From an uncultured Porphyromonadaceae bacterium (GTDB taxonomy: Bacteria; Bacteroidota; Bacteroidia; Bacteroidales; Muribaculaceae), in assembly GCA_947174155.1 (NCBI GenBank), contig CAMWHX010000001.1:1-34927 (forward strand): a stretch of 34,927 nt of DNA, in the 5' to 3' direction. Position 1 is the stretch's first letter; every line of letters starts with the position of its first letter. The position numbers and the translations under genes were made by a program. The notes below the pieces were generated by a model that searched no databases, was not told the origin of the DNA, and saw nothing but the letters and a program-made list of their open reading frames with translations. Positions 22,787 through 30,012 of the stretch are shown here, piece by piece.

Positions 22787-25753
22787 TTACTTAAATTTGA
22801 CAGTCACGCCCAGAGTCAGCTGAGTGGCTGCGGGATAGGCCGATGTCACGTCGATACCGGGAGTGATGCCGGTCGATGTCACGGCCGAGGGATCAGTGCC
22901 GGAATATCCGGTGAGGGTGAAGAGGTTCTTCGCTGTCAGATAGACACGGAGAGTGTCGAGAAGACGACGGTTCTTGATCGGTACGGTGTAACCGAGCGTC
23001 ACGTTCTCGAGTTTGAAATAGTCTCCGCGCTCCAGGAAGTAGGAGGAGATGACACCACCGCCCGACCAGACATCGCGATCCTTGAGATAGGTGCTGCGCA
23101 ACACGTTGTCGCTGCCGCTTCCGCGCAGGCCCATGCCGTATTTACGCATGTTGAAGATCTGGAAGCCGAATGCACCGTTAAACATCACGCTCAGGTCGAA
23201 GTTCTTCCACTTCAGGGTGTTGGTCCAGGTCAGGAAGTGCTTGGGAGCACCGTCGCCGATATATCTCTTGTCGGCGGGATTGGCGGATGCAGCTGTCACC
23301 TTCTCGCCGTCGGCGGTGTAGACCAGCATATTGTGGTTCTCATCGACACCGGCATACTCGTATCCCCAGAACTGACCGATACGTCCACCCTCTTCGACAC
23401 GGAAGAAGTATTCGCTCGTGCCCACACCGGGCTTCTGATAGAGGTCGAGATAGGAGGCCTGATAGATGGAGTTGGAGAGCTTGGTGAGCTTCGTGGTGCC
23501 GTAGGAATATTTGACACCGGAGGTCCAGGTGACAGGGGTACCGACAATTACGTCTGCATCAAGCGAAAGCTCGACACCGGTGTTTCTGGTCGTGCCGACG
23601 TTGACGAGGATATTGGGATACACATACGGAGGCTGGGGAGCGGTGTAGTTGTAGAGCAGGTCCTGCGAACGACGGTCGAAATACTCGATCGAACCGGTGA
23701 GCCGGTTGAAGAGAGCGAAGTCCACACCGAAGTTCATGCTGGAGAGCTTCTCCCATCCGAGGTTGGGATTGGCATTGTTGGAGGGACGGTAGCCGGTGAT
23801 CCACTCACCGTTCATCAGATATGTGCCGGAGGGTGAATAAGTCGCGAGGGATACGTAGGCGTCAAAGTCGCTTCGGCCGGTCATACCGTATGACACACGG
23901 GGCTTCAGACTCTGCACCGTCTGCACGTAGTCGGAGAGGAAGGGGGCCTTGGTCATCTCCCATGCTACGGAGACGGCGGGGAAGGAACCCCACTTCTTAT
24001 CGGCACCGAACTTGGTCGAACCCTCGTGGCGCAGAGAGGCCGAGGCTATGAGCATACCCCTCCAGGCATAGTTGACGCGCCCGAAGAAGCCTACCAGTGT
24101 GGACTGGCTTCTGCCGCCATACATCACGGCCTTGCCGTCGCCGAGCCACGTTCCGGATCCGATGCCGTTCCAGAGGGGATTGTTGAAGGTGAAGTTGTTA
24201 TTCTGCATGAACATCTGCTCCCAGTCGGAACGCTCCCATGAATATCCCCCTACGACCTTCACGTCGTGGTCGTCATTGCGGAATCCATAGTTGAAGATCC
24301 ACTCCAGACGGTTGGTCCACCACTTCTGATAGTGCTGCGAGGCACGTCCGGCGTAACCGCCCCAGTAGGACTCACCCGATGTCGTGGGAGTGTAATAGTC
24401 ACTCTTCAGGTCATTGTAGTTGTATGAATAGGAGAGTGTGGTGCTGACGGTGTTGTACTCGTTGTTCCAGATGTCGTATTTGACATCGGCGGTGCCGAGG
24501 ATATAGGTGCGCTTACCCTGCGAGGTGTTGACCTTGAGGTTCTGCACCGGGTTTCTGATATCAGTCGGTGAGGTCGGCTGATAGTAGCTGCCGTCCTCGT
24601 TGAAGACCGGAATGGTGGGGTTCATGCCCAGTGCGGTGTCAAACATTCCGTCGTCACCCCACTTCTCATTGACTCTTCTTGCATTCAGAGATGTGCTGAT
24701 ACGCAGGTGATTGTCAAGTGTATTGACAGCCATGGCCGCGCGTCCGCCAAACTCCTCGCGACCGCTGACGATGTCAAGACCGTTGGCCTTCTTCCAGTTG
24801 AGCGAGGCGGTGTAGAATCCACCCTTGGAGAGGGAGCCGTCGATACCCACATACTGGTTGGTGTCATATGAAGTCTTGCGGGTGATGAGGTCATACCAAT
24901 ATGTGCTTGCTCCGTAGTCATTGCCTCTGCGTGCCAGACGCCATTCATAGGGAGTGAGGACCTCCGGCTTATCCTTGGCGAAGGAGAGGGCGGCATATGA
25001 GTCATAGGTGACCACGGCGGGGCCTGCCTCGCCGGTACCCTTCTTGGTGGTGATCAGGATCACACCGTTGGCACCGCGCGTACCATATATTGCAGCCGAG
25101 GCGGCATCCTTAAGTACCGACATCGATTCGATATCCTGAGGAGCTAAGGTGCGGATATCACCGCCGGCCACGCCGTCGATCACGATCAGAGGACCATTGC
25201 CGGCGCTCAGGGATGTAGCTCCACGTATCTGCAGGGCAGCTCCGCCATTGGGGTTGGCAGCAGCGGTGCTCGATACGTTCAGACCGGCCACCTTACCTGT
25301 CAGCATCTCCATAGGGCTGTTCATCGCACCCTTCTGGAAGTCGTCGCGGTTCACCTGGACGATGGAGCTGGATACCTCCTTGCGGCTCAATGATCCGTAG
25401 CCGACGACCACGACCTCACCGAGGAGCTCGGCATCCTCACTCATGGTGACGTCGATATTGGTCCGTCCCTTGACAGGCACCTCAACGGCCTGGAAACCGG
25501 TATAGCTGAAAATCAGCGTACCGTTGGAGGCTACGTCACCGAGACGGTAGACACCATCTATATCGGTCACTGCATTGTGTTTCTGATCTCCCTTGACCGA
25601 TACACTGACACCGATCAGTTCATCCCCTGTGGGATCGGTGACCTTACCGGTGACGGTCAACGACTGTGCCGACAATGTCGGGACAGCCATCAGAGCCATA
25701 GCCCATATTACTATGAAGGCAAGGACTCGTCGCGTACTTAGGTTTTTTCGCAT
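22787..25753 (-). CDS. susC: SusC/RagA family TonB-dependent outer-membrane transporter
   Basis: 988 residues. The signal peptide (about 1-30, '...VPTLSAQS') is followed by a CarboxypepD-regulatory-like domain (33-105, 'VTGKVTDPTGDELIGVSVSV'), the short TonB-contact region with 'LGEVVVVGYGS' (111-121), and the plug (about 125-240) with 'GPLIVIDGV' and 'IESMSVLKDAASAAIYGTRG'. The remainder is a long beta-barrel that ends in 'QLTLGVTVKFK'. It imports oligosaccharides using the proton motive force through TonB. It is the first gene of the operon, with a promoter and a direct repeat 54-107 bases upstream. The clustering with a starch-binding lipoprotein, an amylase and a SusR-like regulator supports maltooligosaccharide as substrate. 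Confidence 0.96.
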   Translation of the reverse strand: MRKNLSTRRVLAFIVIWAMALMAVPTLSAQSLTVTGKVTDPTGDELIGVSVSVKGDQKHNAVTDIDGVYRLGDVASNGTLIFSYTGFQAVEVPVKGRTNIDVTMSEDAELLGEVVVVGYGSLSRKEVSSSIVQVNRDDFQKGAMNSPMEMLTGKVAGLNVSSTAAANPNGGAALQIRGATSLSAGNGPLIVIDGVAGGDIRTLAPQDIESMSVLKDAASAAIYGTRGANGVILITTKKGTGEAGPAVVTYDSYAALSFAKDKPEVLTPYEWRLARRGNDYGASTYWYDLITRKTSYDTNQYVGIDGSLSKGGFYTASLNWKKANGLDIVSGREEFGGRAAMAVNTLDNHLRISTSLNARRVNEKWGDDGMFDTALGMNPTIPVFNEDGSYYQPTSPTDIRNPVQNLKVNTSQGKRTYILGTADVKYDIWNNEYNTVSTTLSYSYNYNDLKSDYYTPTTSGESYWGGYAGRASQHYQKWWTNRLEWIFNYGFRNDDHDVKVVGGYSWERSDWEQMFMQNNNFTFNNPLWNGIGSGTWLGDGKAVMYGGRSQSTLVGFFGRVNYAWRGMLIASASLRHEGSTKFGADKKWGSFPAVSVAWEMTKAPFLSDYVQTVQSLKPRVSYGMTGRSDFDAYVSLATYSPSGTYLMNGEWITGYRPSNNANPNLGWEKLSSMNFGVDFALFNRLTGSIEYFDRRSQDLLYNYTAPQPPYVYPNILVNVGTTRNTGVELSLDADVIVGTPVTWTSGVKYSYGTTKLTKLSNSIYQASYLDLYQKPGVGTSEYFFRVEEGGRIGQFWGYEYAGVDENHNMLVYTADGEKVTAASANPADKRYIGDGAPKHFLTWTNTLKWKNFDLSVMFNGAFGFQIFNMRKYGMGLRGSGSDNVLRSTYLKDRDVWSGGGVISSYFLERGDYFKLENVTLGYTVPIKNRRLLDTLRVYLTAKNLFTLTGYSGTDPSAVTSTGITPGIDVTSAYPAATQLTLGVTVKFK

Positions 25754-25806
25754 TATGAGTTAGTATTAGAAGTTATGATCGGGTTAACGCGTAGTCTTTA
25801 CGGGCG

Positions 25807-25837
25807 CAAAGTACGTTAACATTTCATAACCTTCCAA
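25807..25837 (-). promoter_or_regulatory. Promoter of the susC operon
   Basis: On the minus strand a TTG at 25837-25835, a 20-base spacer and a -7-like GTACTTTG at 25814-25807. The -7 departs from TAnnTTTG at its first bases, as expected of an activator-dependent promoter. The predicted leader is about 45 bases. Confidence 0.55.
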
Positions 25838-25841
25838 TAGC

Positions 25842-25860
25842 ATCTAACTGAAATCTAACT
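25842..25860 (-). promoter_or_regulatory. Direct repeat AGTTAGAT-N3-AGTTAGAT, candidate activator site
   Basis: Two identical 8-base units at 25842-25849 and 25853-25860 with an 11-base period lie four bases upstream of the -33 box of susC. This spacing, about one DNA turn, is typical of class II activator sites. The SusR-like protein encoded upstream is the obvious candidate to bind it; that link is inferred. Confidence 0.5.
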
Positions 25861-25976
25861 CCCTCAAAAAGTCATAGTATTGAGAATTAGCCACTTACTC
25901 CATATATACACCTATAAAAATCAATGTTGTTTTTAAAGCCCCTGATCGCAATTATCGTGCAATTCTTCCTCTTCGC

Positions 25977-27626
25977 TTAACCGATATTGCGGACCTCCCG
26001 CTCGAAGTTGTCGGGATCCACGGCGCGCTTTTTCATCTTAGAGCGGTAGGTGTAGACCGTCGATAGGGAGCATCTGAGAAACTGCGCGATCTCGTTGCTG
26101 TCATCAATACCCATCCTTATAAGCGCAAATATTCTGAGCTCGGTATTCAGCAATTCACCGGGACGAAGAGTTATCTGCCGGTCCGGATATAGAAGCTGAT
26201 TGAACCGGGTGATGAAATCGGGATATATGTTGAGTATGGCCTCATCAAATTTCATATAGAAGTCTTTAAGCAACTGATCTGCGGCCTCGGTAGACTCCAA
26301 TTTCTTCAGAAGTGCGGTCTTGTTGCCCCCCTGCACGGCTATCTTGCGAAGTGACAGCTGATAATGCTGCAGGGTGGATATGGCAGTCGAGCAGTATCCC
26401 ATGAAGAGACCTGCATACTCCTCCTTGGTGCGATTATACTCCCGAAGCTCGCGATTCATGCTCTCCAGCTCGTCGTTACTGCTTTTCAGCTTACTGTAAA
26501 GGTCACTCAGCGTCCCGTTGGCATCACTGAGCTTGTCTCTGGCGATCCGCAGGCTCCGATACTGCTTGAGTATAAACAGGATTGTGATGACCAGCACGAC
26601 CGACAGCAACCCCGCCAGCCACACCATCATGCGCAGTCGCGAGTTAAGCCGCTTCTGAGATGTGGAGTAAGCCTCATCAATGACGGGGATCATCTTGCTC
26701 GACTGGGCGTTGCGCAGCAACGCGGAGTAGAAATTGGCATCCGCTATACTCTTCTTCAAATAGCGGTTGGCACGCTCTATGTCGTCATCCTCAAACATGA
26801 CCGTCGCCAACGCCCGGAATGACATATTCTCCTTTACGGCCGCCCGCACATCGGATATCGCACTCAGCACGAGGTATCTCTTGTAATCATCCTCATACCC
26901 CGCCGTCTTATAGATATAGGCGAGCGTGGAGGCAAGTATCGAGTACTCCCGCGTACCCGGCTTGTATCTGTCGATATATTCCGACAACCCCTTTATGGCC
27001 TCCTCGGTGTCCCCCTTGCGCGCCTTGTCCGACATCACGTATACCAGATAGTTGAAGGTGCCCGGCTTTACGACCTTGTTGAGGGAATCCGTATACTCGC
27101 TTCGCTTCATGATGTAGATCATATCGGTCTCATGCTCGCTTGTGTACTCGCTCAGATACTGATAGGTAGCGCAATATGTGGAGTAATACTCCTCCAGCAG
27201 AGAGTCATCAAGCGAATCCCGCGGGATAGACTGCATGGTGGCCAGGGCATCTGAAAAAAGTCCGGCATGGGCATAGACCTCTCCCCTCTTTATCATCATA
27301 CGGGTGTACTCCCCGGGAATCCTCCTGATCGCCGGACGTCGGAGATTGAGGCCGATATAATAAAGTGTGGAGTCGGCATTATAGGCGTTAAACTCCTCTA
27401 TCAGTTTATTGAGAATCTCTGTCCGTCGGTTCTCATCGACGCTCTGCGCATACTCCCGCTTCAGGCCCGCGATCCTCTCATCCTTGACTTTCTCAAAGTC
27501 TCCGGACGCATCTATATCCGCATCCAACTTAGTGTAGAGTCGCTCCAGGGAGGGATCCGCACCCTTATGACCGTTACCACAAGCTGCGGCCAACAATGCA
27601 ATCAGGAGAAGTATGCAGTTTTTCAT
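25977..27626 (-). CDS. susR: SusR-like membrane regulator (DUF6377 type: TPR-like, TM, coiled coil, HTH)
   Basis: 549 residues. A lipobox-like signal ('LLAAAC', C16) precedes a helical TPR-like region (about 25-320, 'YNADSTLYYIGLNL', 'RGEVYAHAGLFSDALATM', 'GDTEEAIKGLSEYIDRY'). Next come a membrane helix (334-354, 'VWLAGLLSVVLVITILFILK'), a coiled coil (about 355-405) and a C-terminal helix-turn-helix (495-530, 'ELRIFALIRMGIDDSNEIA', 'QFLRCSLSTVYTYRSKM'). SusR of B. thetaiotaomicron has comparable length, a membrane span and a C-terminal HTH, and activates sus genes in response to maltose or starch. It lies directly upstream of susC on the same strand, 223 bases away. It is read after the PfkB gene (40-base gap, no promoter seen). 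Maltooligosaccharide sensing is inferred from context. Confidence 0.85.
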   Translation of the reverse strand: MKNCILLLIALLAAACGNGHKGADPSLERLYTKLDADIDASGDFEKVKDERIAGLKREYAQSVDENRRTEILNKLIEEFNAYNADSTLYYIGLNLRRPAIRRIPGEYTRMMIKRGEVYAHAGLFSDALATMQSIPRDSLDDSLLEEYYSTYCATYQYLSEYTSEHETDMIYIMKRSEYTDSLNKVVKPGTFNYLVYVMSDKARKGDTEEAIKGLSEYIDRYKPGTREYSILASTLAYIYKTAGYEDDYKRYLVLSAISDVRAAVKENMSFRALATVMFEDDDIERANRYLKKSIADANFYSALLRNAQSSKMIPVIDEAYSTSQKRLNSRLRMMVWLAGLLSVVLVITILFILKQYRSLRIARDKLSDANGTLSDLYSKLKSSNDELESMNRELREYNRTKEEYAGLFMGYCSTAISTLQHYQLSLRKIAVQGGNKTALLKKLESTEAADQLLKDFYMKFDEAILNIYPDFITRFNQLLYPDRQITLRPGELLNTELRIFALIRMGIDDSNEIAQFLRCSLSTVYTYRSKMKKRAVDPDNFEREVRNIG

Positions 27627-27666
27627 GACAGATTATCAGATTGGGAAGTATTAAGATTCGGGATTG

Positions 27667-28566
27667 CTACTCACTGCGGGCGGGAGGAAACTTCTCTGCA
27701 TTCATCAGCCTCAGGACCGCCTCCTCATCCTCGTCGAAGGGGCCGGAATGAGCCAGCTTGAGGCTACACATGGCGGCTGCGAACCGCCCGGCATACTCCA
27801 CATCCGCCCCCTTGGCCCTCTGATACAGGTATCCGGCCATATAGGTGTCGCCACACCCTGTCGTATCCACCACCTCACTCACCGGATAGGCCGGAATCAC
27901 ATGATACTCCCCTCCGCGCAGTATGAGAGACCCGCGGTCGCCAAGTGTCAGCACCACCTCCGTGACACCCCATTCAGCCAACTGCCGGGCGGCTTCATAG
28001 GGATCTGCAAAGCCGGTCAGCGAGACCATCTCGTGCTCATTGGCTTTCAGGATCTCAATGCAGGGGAGCAGGGTGAGTTTGTCGCACCAGTCACACGCGT
28101 AGACCCTCTCTCCACGCACCTCGCGCAGGAATCCCTGAGCGTCGACTGAAACTCTCCCCTTACGTGCCAGCATACGTATAACCTCCGGTGAGAAATCATC
28201 AGCCAAGAGCGTACCCAAATGGTATATACACCCCTCTACCCCATTCATACCCTCGACACTGAAAGGATCCGCCTTCGCCAATACACGCTGCTGACGGTTG
28301 TTGTGGTCCTCGCCGTAGATATTCTCGAAATATACCGATGCCCGACTCGGCAATACCTTCACTTCAAGTCCGCGGGCCCGTATATCCTCCACCGCCTTCA
28401 TCTCTGTCTCTGCCAAAGCGGTCACAAGGAGAAACCCCTTATGCTCCAAGCAGGCCATGGCGTGGGCAAAGTAGAAGGCCGTACCGCCGGGCATATAGAC
28501 GGTGTGGCGCGGAGTGACGATCTTATCGAGGGTTATGTGCCCTATGCAGCATATATCGTATTTCAT
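27667..28566 (-). CDS. PfkB family carbohydrate kinase
   Basis: 299 residues. The substrate-side motif 'MPGGTAFYFAHAM' (25-37) and the C-terminal PfkB signature 'DTTGCGDTYMAGYL' (234-247) with catalytic Asp D240 are clear, as is the ATP-side 'VVLTLGDRGSLI' (204-215). These kinases phosphorylate sugars, nucleosides or inositol-like polyols; the subtype cannot be told. The gene is between an FucP-type sugar permease upstream and the SusR-like regulator downstream, so import then phosphorylation of a sugar is the likely use. Length is typical. Five cysteines in the central region ('VYACDWCDKLTLLPCIEILK') are unusual but have no known meaning. Confidence 0.88.
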   Translation of the reverse strand: MKYDICCIGHITLDKIVTPRHTVYMPGGTAFYFAHAMACLEHKGFLLVTALAETEMKAVEDIRARGLEVKVLPSRASVYFENIYGEDHNNRQQRVLAKADPFSVEGMNGVEGCIYHLGTLLADDFSPEVIRMLARKGRVSVDAQGFLREVRGERVYACDWCDKLTLLPCIEILKANEHEMVSLTGFADPYEAARQLAEWGVTEVVLTLGDRGSLILRGGEYHVIPAYPVSEVVDTTGCGDTYMAGYLYQRAKGADVEYAGRFAAAMCSLKLAHSGPFDEDEEAVLRLMNAEKFPPARSE

Positions 28567-28622
28567 TAGTGAGCAGTGATTAGTGATTCGTGAGAAGCTC
28601 GTTTTTCTCGTGAGGTAATCCC

Positions 28623-28654
28623 AATTATGAATTATGAATTATGAATTATGAATT
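28623..28654. repeat. Heptanucleotide tandem repeat between PfkB and permease genes
   Basis: Four ATGAATT units. On the minus strand the repeat supplies the last codons (S-I-H-N-S) and TAA stop (28639-28641) of the permease gene. Confidence 0.85.
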
Positions 28655-29829
28655 GAATAACGGAGTACCACGAAGTAGCCGAGGGCCGGGATTATGAAGG
28701 CTTGAGACATCCCCCAATGTTGGGAGACCCACCCCATCAGCAGGGTCCCTACGGCTCCCCCCAAGGGGGTCATCATCATGAAGGAGGAGGCAAGACGGGC
28801 ATTCCCCCCGCTCCGGCTGATGGTCAACGCAAATATCGTCGGAAACATGATCGACTCGAAAGCGTAACACATGAATATCCCGGCCCGTGCCTCCATTCCG
28901 TCAAAGAGTGTCACCATCATCGCTCCCGTAGCGGCAAACACACCACATATCCTGAGCACCTTATAAGGTGATACCCTGCTCATGATGGCACTCCCCGCCA
29001 CTCGCGCAAGCATGAAGAGCCCTAAGGCACCAAACGACAGCACCGTGGCGGCCTGTGTCGGTGTCAGCCATCCGTCACTGACGGCATAGTTGATGAAGAG
29101 TGAGTTAATGCCGATCTCTGCCACCTCATAGCAGAATAGCGCTCCGACACCCCACCGGAATCCCGCGTCTCTCCACAGTGTCTTCACCGCCTCACGCGTA
29201 GACTGCGGTGAGACTGATTCATCGGGGGTCAGCGCGGGGAGTTTCACCCGACAGAAGAGTAGCCCCATCAAGACCACAAATACACCCATCACCGTGTATG
29301 GCAATGCTATTGTGGCATGACCCGAGAAGAGATATCCTCCGACGGTGACGGGGCCTAATATGCACCCGAGACCGTTGAAGGATTGCGCAAGGTTTAGACG
29401 CCCCGCGGAGGTCGAAGGGTCACCCAACTCCGCCGCATACGGATTGGCAGAGGTTTCGAGTATTGCCAACCCACACCCGATGATGAAGAGGGCCACTAAG
29501 AATAACCCGAACGACATCATCTCCGCCCCCGGGATGAAGAGGAAGGCCCCGACTGCAAACAGTCCCAGGCCCGTCACCAGCCCCGTGCGATAACCCATGC
29601 GTGTGATGAGCAGTCCGGCTGGGAAAGCCATCAGGGCGTAAGCCACGTAGGTACTGGCTTGAACCAGAGTCGAACTTGTCACGGATATAGACAGTGAATC
29701 CTGGAGATGCTTGTTGAGCACATCCAGCACGGACCGGGCGAATCCCCACGTAAAGAAAAGTGAGGATATCAGCACAAACGGCACTATGTATCGGCGTGCC
29801 ACCAAGGGCACCTTTACTCTATCAGTCAT
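28639..29829 (-). CDS. MFS sugar permease, FucP/GluP-like
   Basis: 396 residues from ATG 29829-29827. The frame is open to 29928, but a consensus promoter lies inside that stretch (29875-29906), so the shorter start is right. It is a 12-helix major facilitator with the FucP-family blocks 'FFTWGFARSVLDVLNKHLQD', 'LVQASTYVAYALMAFPAGLL', 'LETSANPYAAELGDP' and 'RLNLAQSFNGLGCILGPVTV'. Family members are inner-membrane sugar:proton symporters for fucose, glucose or galactose. Adjacent PfkB, SusR-like and sus genes make a hexose such as glucose plausible. The last residues 'SIHNS' are encoded by the heptamer repeat and replace the usual longer cytoplasmic tail; the last helix itself ('IIPALGYFVVLRY') appears complete. 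Confidence 0.9.
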   Translation of the reverse strand: MTDRVKVPLVARRYIVPFVLISSLFFTWGFARSVLDVLNKHLQDSLSISVTSSTLVQASTYVAYALMAFPAGLLITRMGYRTGLVTGLGLFAVGAFLFIPGAEMMSFGLFLVALFIIGCGLAILETSANPYAAELGDPSTSAGRLNLAQSFNGLGCILGPVTVGGYLFSGHATIALPYTVMGVFVVLMGLLFCRVKLPALTPDESVSPQSTREAVKTLWRDAGFRWGVGALFCYEVAEIGINSLFINYAVSDGWLTPTQAATVLSFGALGLFMLARVAGSAIMSRVSPYKVLRICGVFAATGAMMVTLFDGMEARAGIFMCYAFESIMFPTIFALTISRSGGNARLASSFMMMTPLGGAVGTLLMGWVSQHWGMSQAFIIPALGYFVVLRYSIHNS

Positions 29830-29874
29830 AACGGAAACGAGGCCCGGAGCCACCAATCGGCCACCGCGCACCTG

Positions 29875-29906
29875 CAAAAGTAACCCAAAATTTCCATCCC
29901 ACCAAA
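29875..29906 (-). promoter_or_regulatory. Promoter of the permease-kinase-regulator unit
   Basis: On the minus strand TTTG (29906-29903), a 20-base spacer and TACTTTTG (29882-29875) match the Bacteroidetes consensus. It gives a ~40-base leader before the ATG at 29829 and fixes that start. Confidence 0.75.
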
Positions 29907-29938
29907 TAATCAGCTCCTTATCTCCCAAATGTCCCGGT

Positions 29939-29988
29939 AAAAGAGAGAAGAGTCATATGCGACGTCGCATATGACTCTTCTCTCTTTT
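29939..29988. terminator. Perfect 50-bp palindrome, probable terminator of the secreted-protein gene
   Basis: Each 25-base arm is the exact reverse complement of the other, with the centre GAC|GTC between 29963 and 29964 and no spacer. Ends are AAAA and TTTT, so it can terminate in either direction. It lies 25 bases after the stop of the gene at 30013-31890. A terminal T-run on the minus strand is only four bases. Confidence 0.7.
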
Positions 29989-30012
29989 GTACTAATGTTG
30001 GATGCTCAGTCC

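Noticed and set aside
22775..23836. A 353-codon plus-strand frame over susC
   Set aside because: It is an antisense shadow of the TonB-dependent transporter; His/Val-rich pattern comes from reversed codons.
29830..29928. N-terminal extension of the permease by 33 codons
   Set aside because: The consensus promoter at 29875-29906 lies inside it, so it cannot be translated from that message.
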